In this document: one piece after another, positions 17,651-26,003 of the stretch
Layout of the letters: the number at the start of each line of letters is the position of its first letter
How positions within the stretch are numbered: position 1 is the stretch's first letter
DNA from: Bradyrhizobium cenepequi
GTDB lineage: Bacteria > Pseudomonadota > Alphaproteobacteria > Rhizobiales > Xanthobacteraceae
Reading direction: 5' to 3'
NCBI RefSeq assembly: GCF_020329485.1
Contig: NZ_JAGKJI010000002.1
Location: forward strand, 310,001-374,000
DNA length: 64,000 nucleotides
Notes under the pieces: generated by a model
Seen by the model: only the letters and a program-made list of their open reading frames with translations
The model's database searches: none
Told to the model about the DNA's origin: nothing
Translations under genes and position numbers: made by a program

Positions 17651-17976
17651 GGTTCCTCGGATTCGTTAACACTAGCGAGCCGGGGTTTACCCAGCGCTCG
17701 TGAAGAACGTGCGACCAGATCGAGTCAGGATTTCGAACAACGCGTCACATCATCGTGTGGCTGGAATTCTTCAATAAGATCAAATCATCCATTGAATTTT
17801 AACCGCGCCGTACGCTCGCTCCGCCTCATCTCCCTCGCTCCGCTGTTGCGGGGAGAGGGTGGGGTGAGGGGTGTTTTCGCATATTCGGTTTCGAGAGAGA
17901 TGCGTTCGCGGCGAGATCCCTCACCCGGCGCTGCGCGCCGACCTCTCCCCGCAAGAGCGGGGCGAAGTAAAGCAAG
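17651..17976. other. Intergenic stretch
   Basis: The first 165 bases are AT-richer than the surroundings and should contain the promoter of the 74-residue gene. The rest is a family A palindromic repeat. No gene is seen. Confidence 0.6.
17832..17968. repeat. Palindromic intergenic repeat, family A (copy 4)
   Basis: GGGGAGAGGGTGGGGTGAGG paired with CCCTCACCCGGCGCTGCGCGCCGACCTCTCCCC-type arms (an arm and its interrupted complement) at the 3' side of the SDR gene. Confidence 0.75.
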
Positions 17977-18777
17977 TTAACCGCGCCGTACGCTGGCACC
18001 GCCATCCACAGGCAACGTTACTCCGGTAATAAAACCCGCTTCATCTGAAGCCAGAAACAGCGCGGCGTTGGCGACGTCCCAGCCGGTGCCCATCTTCTGT
18101 CGCAGCGGCACCTTGCTGTCGCGCTCTGCCTCGACCTCGGCGCGGCTCTTCTTGAACTCGCGTGCACGGGTGTCGACTGCCATCGGCGTGTTCATCAGGC
18201 CGGGCAGGATCACATTGGCGCGGATGCCGTACTGCGCGTTCTGATAGGCGAGCTGTTCGGTGAAGGCGATCATCGCCGACTTCGTCGCCTTGTAGGCAAC
18301 GTAAGGGTAGGTCGTGATCGCGGCCATCGACGAGATGTTGATGATGGCGCCGCTCTTCTGCACGCGCATGATCGGGATCACGTGCTTGGCGGCGAGGATG
18401 CAGCTCTTGAGGTTGATCGCAACGCAGCGGTCGAACGCCTCTTCGCTGATCTCGAGCAGTTCCGCGTCGCCGCCGGAGAGGCTGACGCCGACATTGTTGT
18501 GGAGGATGTCGACCTTGCCCCAGCGCTGATGCGCGTCCGCCACCATCGCCTTGATCTCGGCGCTCTTCGTCACGTCGGCCTTGAATGCGACCGCGGTGCC
18601 GCCGTTCGCCGCGATCATCTCCACCGTCTCCTGCGCCGAGTCCAGATGGTGGTCGACGCACAGCACCTTGGCGCCTTCGCGCGCAAAGGTCAGCGCGGTG
18701 GCGCGGCCGTTGCCGATGCCCTCGCCAGGGCTCTGGCCGGCGCCGACGATGATGGCGACACGATCTCGAAGGCGCAT
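17977..18777 (-). CDS. SDR family oxidoreductase
   Basis: A 266-residue short-chain dehydrogenase. The N-terminal cofactor motif is extended (GAGQSPGEGIGNGRA instead of the compact TGxxxGIG). NNVG replaces the usual NNAG, and the active site reads ISSMAAITTYPYVAYKATKSA with Ser and YxxxK in register. It ends VTLPVDGGASVRRG, the typical C-terminal dimer motif. It is divergent from the indolepyruvate oxidoreductase gene with about 200 bases between starts. Substrate unknown. Confidence 0.87.
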   Translation of the reverse strand: MRLRDRVAIIVGAGQSPGEGIGNGRATALTFAREGAKVLCVDHHLDSAQETVEMIAANGGTAVAFKADVTKSAEIKAMVADAHQRWGKVDILHNNVGVSLSGGDAELLEISEEAFDRCVAINLKSCILAAKHVIPIMRVQKSGAIINISSMAAITTYPYVAYKATKSAMIAFTEQLAYQNAQYGIRANVILPGLMNTPMAVDTRAREFKKSRAEVEAERDSKVPLRQKMGTGWDVANAALFLASDEAGFITGVTLPVDGGASVRRG

Positions 18778-18938
18778 CTCGTTTCACTCCCGCTGTCGGA
18801 TCTTTGTCCGTTGGGTCTTCCCCGTTGCCGCCAGCGTTTCAAAGATGCGCCACCTCGGCAAGGGGCGGAGAATGCTGTGAGATATGCCGTCAGGCCATGA
18901 ACGCAGCCCTGTCCATGCATAGCAAAATCGGTGCATGC

Positions 18939-18955
18939 TGTGCGGTAACCACACA
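18939..18955. promoter_or_regulatory. Putative operator, 17-bp near-palindrome
   Basis: TGTGCGGTAACCACACA: 14 of 17 positions agree with the reverse complement. It ends 24 bases before the iorAB-type ATG, where a bound protein would block expression. The GGTnACC-like core resembles GntR-type sites; the regulator is not identified. Confidence 0.45.
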
Positions 18956-18979
18956 ATCTGCAGGGACGGGGAGCGAAGC

Positions 18980-21900
18980 ATGGCGCTGATGGAAGTTGGA
19001 CTGGACGACAAGTACCGGTTGGACGTCAAACGCATCTTCCTTTCCGGTACCCAGGCGCTGGTCCGCCTTCCCATGTTGCAGCGCGAACGCGATCGCGCGC
19101 AGGGACTCAACACCGCGGGTTTCATCTCCGGCTATCGCGGCTCGCCGCTCGGCATGTACGACCACACGTTGTGGCGGGCGAAATCTTTCCTCAAGCAGCA
19201 TGACATCGCCTTCGTGCCTGGCCTCAATGAGGATCTGGCCGCGACCGCGGTATGGGGCAGCCAGCAGGTCGGCATGTTTCCGGGCGCCAAGGTCGATGGC
19301 GTGTTCGGCATCTGGTACGGCAAGGGCCCCGGCGTCGATCGCTCGCTCGATGCGCTGAAGCATGCCAATTCGGCCGGCACCTCGAAGAACGGCGGCGTGA
19401 TCGCGCTCGCCGGCGACGACCATGGCTGCCAGTCCTCGACGCTGGCGCATCAGAGCGAGCAGGTGTTCGCCGCCGCGCTGATGCCGGTCGTCAATCCCGC
19501 GACGCTCCAAGACTATCTCGACCTCGGCATCCTCGGTTTTGCCCTCTCGCGCTATAGCGGCTGCTGGGTCGGCTTCAAGGCCATCTCCGAGACGGTGGAG
19601 AGCTCGGCCTCGATCATCAGCGATCCCGACCGCATCCGCATCATCACGCCCGATGATTTCGAGATGCCGCCGGATGGCCTCTCCATCCGCTGGCCGGACG
19701 CGCCACTGGACCAGGAGCGGCGCCTGCACGGCCCTAAGATGGCGGCGGTCTCGGCGTTTGCCCGCGCCAACCGTTTCGACCGCATCGTGCTCGATTCCAG
19801 GCCGGCGCGGCTCGGCATCATGGCGACCGGCAAGGCCTATCTCGATCTGCGCCAGGCGCTCGCCGAACTCGGCATATCAGATGCCGAGGCGCAGGCGCTC
19901 GGCCTTCGCATTTACAAGGTTGCGCTGACCTGGCCGCTCGAGGAAGCCGGCGCCCGCGCCTTCGCAGAGGGCCTGCAGGATGTGCTCGTGGTCGAGGAGA
20001 AGCGCGGCTTCATCGAGGAGCAGCTCATCCGCATCCTCTACAATGTCGATGCGTCGAAACGTCCGTCGGTGGTCGGCAAGCGCGACGAGAGCGGCGCGGT
20101 GCTGCTGCCGAGCGAGGGCGAGTTGACGCCGACCATGGTCGCCGCCGCCGTTGTCGCGCGGCTGCGCAAGCTCGGCCATCGCAGCCCGATGCTAGAGCAG
20201 CGGCTAGCCAAGCTCGAAGCCTTCGACCGCCCGGCCGAGGGCATCGGCGCGGCCAAGCTGCAGCGCACGCCCTATTTCTGTTCGGGCTGCCCGCACAACA
20301 CCTCGACCAAGATCCCGGAAGGCAGCCGCGCCATGGCCGGCATCGGCTGCCACGGCATGGCGCTGTCGATTCCTGCGCGCCGCACCGCGACCATCTCGCA
20401 TATGGGCGCGGAAGGCGTGGCCTGGATCGGGCAGGCGCCATTCACGGAGGAGAAGCACGTCTTCCAGAATCTCGGCGACGGCACCTACACACATTCCGGC
20501 CTGCTGGCGCTGCGCGCGGCCGCTGCCGCCGGCGTCAACATCACCTACAAGATCCTCTATAACGACGCGGTCGCGATGACCGGCGGCCAGCCCGCCGAGG
20601 GCAGCTTCACGGTGTCGCAGATCGCGCATCAGGTCGCCGCCGAAGGCACCAGGCGCATCGCCATCGTCTCCGACGACCCGACAAAATACCCGGCCAACTA
20701 TTTCCCCGCCGGCGCCACCGTGCACCACCGCCGCGAGCTCGATGGCGTGCAGCGCGAGCTGCGCGACATCGCCGGCCTCACGGTCCTGATCTACGACCAG
20801 ACCTGCGCCGCGGAGAAGCGCCGCCGCCGCAAGCGCGGGCTCTATCCCGATCCGCCCAAGCGCGTCTTTATCAACGAGCGCGTCTGCGAGGGTTGCGGCG
20901 ACTGCTCGGTGCAGTCGAACTGCGTCTCGGTGCAGCCTCTCGAGACCGAGCTCGGCCGCAAGCGCCGCATCGACCAGAGTAACTGCAACAAGGATTTCTC
21001 CTGCATCGAGGGTTTCTGCCCGAGCTTCGTCACCGTCCATGACGCCAAGCTCCGCAAGGCCGACCGCGCCGCTGCCGATCCGTCGGCGCTGTTTGCGGAC
21101 CTGCCGACGCCGAAGCCGCAGGCGCTTTCCAGCTCCTACAACATCCTCGTCACCGGCATCGGCGGCACCGGCGTCATCACCATCGGCGCGCTGCTCGGCA
21201 TGGCCGCGCATGTCGACGGGCTGGCGTGCTCGACGCTCGACTTCACCGGCCTGTCGCAGAAGAACGGCGCGGTCATGAGCCATGTCCGCCTTGCGCCTGG
21301 CGCCAAAGACCTCGCCAGCGTCCGCATCGCCGCCGGCGGCGCCAATCTGATCCTCGGCTGCGATATCGTGGTCGCGACCAGCGTCGCCGCGCTGAGCCGG
21401 GCCGAGCGCGGTGTCACGCGCGCGATCGTCAACGCCGACCTGCTGCCGACCGCAAGCTTCGTGATGAACCCCGACCTCGATTTCGAGGCGGGCGCGATGC
21501 GCGATGCGCTGAGCGAAGCCGTCACCTCGTCCGATCTCGACATCCTCGATGCCACCGGGCTTGCCAGCGCGCTGATGGGCGACAGCATCGCTACCAACGC
21601 CTTCCTGCTCGGCTTCGCCTTCCAGCGCGGCGCGGTGCCGCTGTCGCTGGAGGCGCTGATGAAGGCGATCGAGCTCAATGACGCCGCGGTCGAGATGAAC
21701 AAGATGGCTTTCTCCTGGGGCCGCCTCGCCGCGCATGATCTCGCGCGCGTCGTCAGCGCCGCGGGCTTCAAGACATCGAGCGCGGCGCCGGCAAGGCGCA
21801 CGCTGGATGAGATCACCGCCTTCTGCGCCAAATTCCTCACCGATTATCAGGACGAGGCCTATTCGCAGCGCTACCTCGCCGACGTCGCTCGGGTGCGCGC

Positions 21901-22450
21901 CGCCGAGACCGCGGCTGCTCCCGGCTCGCATGAACTGACGGAAGCGTTTGCAAAAGGCCTATTCAAGCTGATGGCCTACAAGGACGAGTACGAGGTCGCG
22001 CGGCTCTATACTGATGGCGAGTTCGCGAGGGCGTTGAAGGAGCAGTTCGACGGCGAGCCCGGCCTGAAGGTGTTGCTCGCCCCGCCGCTGTTCGCCCGCC
22101 GCGACAAGGTCACCGGGCATCTGCAGAAGCGCGAGTTCGGGCCCTGGGTGTTCAGCGCGTTCAAGTTGCTGGCGCGGCTGAAGCGCTTGCGTGGCAGCGC
22201 GCTCGACATCTTCGGCTACACGGCAGAGCGGCGGATGGAGCGGGCACTACCGGGCGACTATTCGGCGATGATCCTGGGCCATCTCGACAAGAAGCCGCTC
22301 GATCTGCCGCGGCTGGTGGCGCTGGCAAAGGCCGCCGAGCTGGTGCGCGGCTACGGCCACGTCAAGGAAGCCAACGTCGCCCGCTACCGCCAGGAATGCC
22401 AGCGGTTAGAGGCCGCGCTTCAAGCCCCGGTCGCGCAGGCCGCTGAATAG
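18980..22450 (+). CDS. Indolepyruvate:ferredoxin oxidoreductase, fused alpha/beta (IorAB-like)
   Basis: A 1156-residue single-chain 2-oxoacid:ferredoxin oxidoreductase. The N-terminal pyrimidine-binding-like domain (SGYRGSPLGMYD) covers about 40-420. A TPP-binding domain contains CSGCPHNTSTKIPEGS and GIGCHGMAL (about 430-600). A Cys-rich insert (CEGCGDCSVQSNC near 636-648, then CNKDFSCIEGFCPSF) should hold an Fe-S cluster. The gamma-type domain begins GIGGTGVITIGALLG (about 726). It oxidatively decarboxylates aryl pyruvates such as indolepyruvate to aryl-acyl-CoA with ferredoxin as acceptor, a step of aromatic amino acid breakdown. The ATG is preceded by GGGGAGCG. Confidence 0.92.
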   Translation: MALMEVGLDDKYRLDVKRIFLSGTQALVRLPMLQRERDRAQGLNTAGFISGYRGSPLGMYDHTLWRAKSFLKQHDIAFVPGLNEDLAATAVWGSQQVGMFPGAKVDGVFGIWYGKGPGVDRSLDALKHANSAGTSKNGGVIALAGDDHGCQSSTLAHQSEQVFAAALMPVVNPATLQDYLDLGILGFALSRYSGCWVGFKAISETVESSASIISDPDRIRIITPDDFEMPPDGLSIRWPDAPLDQERRLHGPKMAAVSAFARANRFDRIVLDSRPARLGIMATGKAYLDLRQALAELGISDAEAQALGLRIYKVALTWPLEEAGARAFAEGLQDVLVVEEKRGFIEEQLIRILYNVDASKRPSVVGKRDESGAVLLPSEGELTPTMVAAAVVARLRKLGHRSPMLEQRLAKLEAFDRPAEGIGAAKLQRTPYFCSGCPHNTSTKIPEGSRAMAGIGCHGMALSIPARRTATISHMGAEGVAWIGQAPFTEEKHVFQNLGDGTYTHSGLLALRAAAAAGVNITYKILYNDAVAMTGGQPAEGSFTVSQIAHQVAAEGTRRIAIVSDDPTKYPANYFPAGATVHHRRELDGVQRELRDIAGLTVLIYDQTCAAEKRRRRKRGLYPDPPKRVFINERVCEGCGDCSVQSNCVSVQPLETELGRKRRIDQSNCNKDFSCIEGFCPSFVTVHDAKLRKADRAAADPSALFADLPTPKPQALSSSYNILVTGIGGTGVITIGALLGMAAHVDGLACSTLDFTGLSQKNGAVMSHVRLAPGAKDLASVRIAAGGANLILGCDIVVATSVAALSRAERGVTRAIVNADLLPTASFVMNPDLDFEAGAMRDALSEAVTSSDLDILDATGLASALMGDSIATNAFLLGFAFQRGAVPLSLEALMKAIELNDAAVEMNKMAFSWGRLAAHDLARVVSAAGFKTSSAAPARRTLDEITAFCAKFLTDYQDEAYSQRYLADVARVRAAETAAAPGSHELTEAFAKGLFKLMAYKDEYEVARLYTDGEFARALKEQFDGEPGLKVLLAPPLFARRDKVTGHLQKREFGPWVFSAFKLLARLKRLRGSALDIFGYTAERRMERALPGDYSAMILGHLDKKPLDLPRLVALAKAAELVRGYGHVKEANVARYRQECQRLEAALQAPVAQAAE

Positions 22451-22602
22451 GTTCCCTCCGTGGCGGTCCCTGGGCCGTGGGAAGCAATCTGCGGCCATAG
22501 CTTCGCTGATCGGTAACCGTGCCCGCAGGATCGGCTGGAATTGTCCGGCCGGCCTCCTACATGATGGGCATGTTCCATTTTGAGTCATTTCGGAGGCGTT
22601 CG

Positions 22603-23019
22603 GTGATCTCCAGAAATGTAGTTTTTGCCGCCGTTGGTACCGCCGCCCTGGTCCTCAGCACCCCGGCGCTGGCGGACGAGTACCGGCCCGGCGACTATTT
22701 CAATCTCGATCTCTCCAAGGCCGTGCTGTCGCCCAAGCGCCTCGGTCCGCCTACTGAGTTCGCCCGGGTTCCCGTCGAGGCCAAGAGCGATCCCAGTGAT
22801 GCGGCGCGCGTGGTCGCGGAACCGAAGCCGGTGCAAACGACGAAGGTCAGGGCGGCGCATGCCGCGCCTGCGCCGCAGCGGTCGGCGCGCACCGAGCGTC
22901 GCGCTCACGCCCGCGCCTGGCTTGCTCGCCGCCACGTCAACCCCCTCGACGCCCAGGCCCGCGACACCCGTATCCAGACCTGGCCCTGCCGCTCCGGCGG
23001 CATCTGCAACTGGCGCTGA
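22603..23019 (+). CDS. Secreted hypothetical protein, basic
   Basis: A 138-residue exported protein when read from the GTG at 22603: GGAGG lies 6 bases before it and the product then starts with a textbook signal peptide (VISRNVVFAAVGTAALVLS, cleavage after ALA). The upstream ATGs at 22561 would bury that signal. The mature part is Ala/Arg-rich, contains the acidic-aromatic DEYRPGDYFNLDL and ends RTWPC-like with two Cys (TWPCRSGGICNW). No known domain. Probably a small periplasmic or envelope protein. Confidence 0.7.
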   Translation: MISRNVVFAAVGTAALVLSTPALADEYRPGDYFNLDLSKAVLSPKRLGPPTEFARVPVEAKSDPSDAARVVAEPKPVQTTKVRAAHAAPAPQRSARTERRAHARAWLARRHVNPLDAQARDTRIQTWPCRSGGICNWR

Positions 23020-23057
23020 TCGCGCTCACGACTGAAAGTCTCCTCGCGACAGAAGAC

Positions 23058-23165
23058 CCTCATCCTGAGGAGCGCGGAACGCGCGTCTCGAAGGATGAGG
23101 CCCCGATCTCACAGCGGGGCCATTCATCCTTCGAGACGGCGCTTCGCGCCTCCTCAGGATGAGGA
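23058..23165. repeat. Palindromic intergenic repeat, family C (copy 1)
   Basis: CTCATCCTGAGGAGCGCGGAA and CTTCGCGCCTCCTCAGGATGAG-type arms (given in part) around CTCGAAGGATGAGG / CATCCTTCGAGAC. A second copy lies at 45.4 kb. Confidence 0.8.
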
Positions 23166-23240
23166 GATAGAGTTGAGTCCGCTGTTCCGTTACTTCTGGT
23201 CCACGTTCTGTCGCCTCCGCCAAACGCAGGAGTCATCCGC

Positions 23241-23258
23241 CTGTCGTAAAACCGTAAG
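23241..23258 (+). promoter_or_regulatory. Putative PhoB (Pho) box
   Basis: CTGTCGTAAAACCGTAAG agrees with the Pho-box consensus CTGTCATAAAACTGTCAT at 14 of 18 positions. It lies 57 bases before the phoD-type gene, whose product frees phosphate. Confidence 0.5.
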
Positions 23259-23314
23259 TCGGGAGTCAAGCAGCGCAGGCAACCTCCGTCGCGATTCGAC
23301 GGAGGTCCTGCCCA

Positions 23315-24892
23315 ATGGCGATCACCACGCGCGCCAGGCGCGGTCTGACCCGGCGCCAGTTGCTGATCCGTTCAGCTTCGACCGCAGCGCTTGCAACTCT
23401 CGACACTCTCGCAAAACCCTATCTCAGCCGCGCCGCCGATCGACCGCAGCTTCAATGCGGCATTCAATCGGGCGACGTCTCGAGCGATGCCGCGGTGATC
23501 TGGTCGCGCGCCGATCGGGCCGCGCGGATGCAGGTGGAATGCGCGGCTGATGAGAATTTCAAAACCATCCTTCGTACTGCTTCGACCGAAGCGTTGCCTT
23601 CCGCCGACTTCACCGCAGAGCTCCTGCTCGAAGGCCCGCCGCCGGGACAGGACATCTTCTATCGCGTCCGCTTCGAATCGTCCGACGGACTTGCGGGCGA
23701 GGCGAGCACCGGCCGTTTCCGCACGGCGCCGGTGACGCGCCGATTGATCTCCTTCGTCTGGTCCGGCGACACCGTGGGGCAGGGGTGGGGCATCGATCCC
23801 TCCCGCGGCGGCCTGCGCAGCTACCGCACTATGCTGGAAAACCGTCCCGACTTCTTCATCCATTCCGGCGACCACATCTATGCCGATTGTCCGGTGCCGT
23901 CAGAGTTGACGCTGCCGGACGGCACGCTCTGGCGCAACATCGTCACCGAGGAGAAGTCGGTCGTTGCCAAGAGTCTCGAGCAGTTTCGCGGCAACTACAA
24001 ATACAATTGGTGTGATGCGAACTTCCGCGCTTTCCACGCGGAGGTGCCGATGTTCGCGCAATGGGACGACCACGAGGTTTGCGACGACTGGTCGCCGACC
24101 GGCAGCGCTGATGAGACCGGCTATGCCGAGGACGGCAGTTCGCTGCTTGTGGCGCGGGCGCGCCAAGCATTCCACGAATTCATGCCCATGCGCGCTATTC
24201 CCGCGCAGGATGGCCGCGTCTATCGCAAGATCGCCTACGGTCCGCTGCTCGACGTATTCCTGATCGACATGCGCTCTTACCGCGACTCCACCTGGAACAA
24301 CGGCGATGATCGCGACTGCTTCATCCTCGGCAAGGCGCAGTTGGCCTGGTTGAAGCGCGAGCTTGTTGCGTCCAGCGCCACCTGGAAGGTGATCGCCGCG
24401 GACTTGCCGATAGGCCTCATCAGCCTGGATGCGGTCGCGCTCGGTGACGGTCCGCCGGAGCGGCGCGAGCACGAGATCGCCGATCTCCTGTGCTTTATGA
24501 AGCGTGCCGGCATCCGCAACACGGTCTGGCTCACCGCCGACATGCACTACACCGCGGCCCATCATTACGATCCGAACCGCGCGGTATTCCCAGATTTCGA
24601 GCCGTTCTGGGAATTCGTCTCCGGTCCGCTGCACGCCGGCACCTGGTCACCCGGCGTGCTCGACAACACCTTCGGCCCGAAAGCGATGTACCAGAAAGGT
24701 TGCAGCCCAGAGCAGGGCGACAATCTTGCTCCATGCTTCAGCCTGCAATTCTTCGGCCGCGTCGACATCGATGGCGAAAGCGAAGTCATGACGGTGACGC
24801 TGAAGGACGTGCACAACCACGACCTCTGGTCGGTCAACATCGAGCCACGGACGGATGCGCGGCCCGACGAGATCATGGCCCGGCATATTTGA
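23315..24892 (+). CDS. phoD: Alkaline phosphatase D (PhoD) family protein
   Basis: A 525-residue exported phosphoesterase. It begins with a Tat signal (LTRRQLLIRSAS with twin Arg), followed by a PhoD N-terminal domain (QCGIQSGDVSSDAAVIWSRAD). Metal-site motifs appear in order: SGDHIYAD near 182, AQWDDHEVCDDW near 247 and TADMHYTAAHHYD near 409. PhoD enzymes are Ca/Fe-dependent and release phosphate from mono- and diesters in the periplasm. A GGAGGT ribosome site and a Pho-box-like site lie upstream, so induction by phosphate starvation is likely. Confidence 0.92.
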   Translation: MAITTRARRGLTRRQLLIRSASTAALATLDTLAKPYLSRAADRPQLQCGIQSGDVSSDAAVIWSRADRAARMQVECAADENFKTILRTASTEALPSADFTAELLLEGPPPGQDIFYRVRFESSDGLAGEASTGRFRTAPVTRRLISFVWSGDTVGQGWGIDPSRGGLRSYRTMLENRPDFFIHSGDHIYADCPVPSELTLPDGTLWRNIVTEEKSVVAKSLEQFRGNYKYNWCDANFRAFHAEVPMFAQWDDHEVCDDWSPTGSADETGYAEDGSSLLVARARQAFHEFMPMRAIPAQDGRVYRKIAYGPLLDVFLIDMRSYRDSTWNNGDDRDCFILGKAQLAWLKRELVASSATWKVIAADLPIGLISLDAVALGDGPPERREHEIADLLCFMKRAGIRNTVWLTADMHYTAAHHYDPNRAVFPDFEPFWEFVSGPLHAGTWSPGVLDNTFGPKAMYQKGCSPEQGDNLAPCFSLQFFGRVDIDGESEVMTVTLKDVHNHDLWSVNIEPRTDARPDEIMARHI

Positions 24893-24932
24893 CTCCATCC
24901 GCGCGTGTCTCGGTCAGCCGCAAACCACCGCT

Positions 24933-25036
24933 GTCATTCCGGGGCGCGCAAAGCGCGAGCCCGGAATCCATTCGTCCATTTGCGCAGGTGGTGATATGGA
25001 TTCCGGGCTCATCGCTTCGCGATGCCCCGGAATGAC
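24933..25036. repeat. Palindromic intergenic repeat, family B (copy 1)
   Basis: GTCATTCCGGGGCGCGCAAAG arm (given in part) pairing with CCCCGGAATGAC, plus inner GAGCCCGGAATCCAT / ATGGATTCCGGGCTC perfect arms. Other full or partial copies lie at 30.3, 46.4 and 51.4 kb. Confidence 0.85.
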
Positions 25037-25154
25037 GGAGGAAAATTCGCCAGCAATTCCAAAGTGATTTGGCCTGTCCAGTCAGCCTGCGAAAAACATT
25101 CCGCTTCCGTCGTCGGGCAAATCAGTGATTTAACTCCGCGCGTCTCACCCGAAT

Positions 25155-25560
25155 GAGGGGCGGCTCGCGATCGTCACGAACGTTGCGGTGGGATGCGGTG
25201 GACGCGGGTGTTGCGACTGACGAGCGTGGCTATCCGTGGACGGCGAAGTCGTGTGGTTCTGGCGCCCCGACGCTGGCGCTAAGTCTTGCAGAGATGATCT
25301 GTCAGGCGACGGTGGCAAGAAAGCCCGGTCACCGGGAAGAGCACGAAGTAAGCCGTAAACCACTGCGCAGGGAAAGCCGGTGTTGCTCCGGTTGACCTGT
25401 GGTCCTACCCCCGTGCTTTTTGTTGCACGGGGCCCACGGGTGCAACCGGCACCCGGCTTTCCCTGCGCCCTCTACTCAATAAGAGGGTGGAAAGTGATGC
25501 AAAGCTCGGGCGCAAAGCGCTGCGAGAATGCGGACTCACATCCCCTCCGCTGTTTGAAAT
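25155..25560. ncRNA. Candidate structured RNA/long-hairpin element
   Basis: The core (25365-25468) folds into one long stem. GCGCAGGGAAAGCCGG pairs perfectly with CCGGCTTTCCCTGCGC (16 bp); then CCGGTTG/CAACCGG, ACCTGTGG/CCACGGGT (one G-U) and CCCCGTGC/GCACGGGG follow, closing on an 8-base U-rich loop. That is about 39 pairs in 104 nt. A small CCCGGTCACCGGG palindrome lies just before it. Similar sequence is, from memory, spread in related genomes and sometimes mis-called as protein. It could equally be a mobile palindrome rather than an expressed RNA; the strand is not known. Confidence 0.35.
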
Positions 25561-25604
25561 TTTAATCCGCTCTCTCCCCGCGTCGTCTCGGCCTTGAGCC
25601 GGTA

Positions 25605-25681
25605 CCCATAACCACAGGACTTTGTGATGTGCTCCGCTGCAACCGCTTGCTCCCGCCACAACAGCTCCCTGTGGTTATGGG
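25605..25681. repeat. Inverted repeat, family F (copy 1)
   Basis: CCCATAACCACAGG and CCTGTGGTTATGGG are perfect 14-bp arms 49 bases apart. The segment CACAGGACTTTGTGATGTG after the left arm recurs, slightly changed, near 52.7 kb. Confidence 0.7.
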
Positions 25682-25711
25682 TCCCGGCTTTCGCGGGGAC
25701 GACATCGTAGC

Positions 25712-25801
25712 CGTAGGGGTGGGCAAAGCGGAGCGTGCCCACCATCGCGAGCGCGGCGCTGGATGGTGGGCACGGCGCAAGCGCGCCTTTGCCCACCCTG
25801 C
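25712..25801. repeat. Palindromic repeat, family D variant
   Basis: GGGTGGGCAAAG...CTTTGCCCACCC outer arms and GTGCCCACCATC / GATGGTGGGCAC inner arms. Confidence 0.75.
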
Positions 25802-25870
25802 GCAACCGCTTCCTCACGCCACAACACACATCGGTGGTTATGAGTTTTCCGCTTTCGCAGGGACGACAGT

Positions 25871-25958
25871 CGTAGGATGGGTAGAGCGAAAGCGAAACCC
25901 ATCATTTGCGCGGCTCGCTCCATCGCGATGGGTTTCGCTGCGCTCTACCCATCCTACG
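25871..25958. repeat. Palindromic repeat, family D (copy 1)
   Basis: CGTAGGATGGGTAGAGCG and CGCTCTACCCATCCTACG are perfect outer arms; CGAAACCCATC / GATGGGTTTCG are inner arms. The same element occurs at 31.7 kb. Confidence 0.85.
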
Positions 25959-26003
25959 CAGCGCGGCCCTACACCTCTGTTCAGCATGCGATGATGAATG
26001 CGT

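Larger units (their letters stand above)
24893..26003. other. 1.1-kb gene-free mosaic of palindromic elements
   Basis: No convincing gene. From left to right it holds a family B repeat, a structured hairpin element, a CCCATAACCACAGG inverted repeat (family F), and two tandem members of the GTAGG(A/G)TGGG family (D). Short reading frames here are chance products of the palindromes. Confidence 0.7.

Noticed and set aside
20204..21931. Long minus-strand open frame inside the indolepyruvate oxidoreductase gene
   Set aside because: It is the antisense of a well-supported gene; Arg/Ala/Gly-rich composition without domains, an effect of high GC at codon third positions.
25250..25560. Cobalamin-type riboswitch in the 25-kb hairpin element
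   Set aside because: Some B12-box-like words occur by chance, but the order of conserved blocks is wrong and no vitamin B12-related gene follows.
24893..26003. CRISPR array in the repeat-rich gap
   Set aside because: The repeats are different palindromes without regular spacing or unique spacers, and no cas genes are present.
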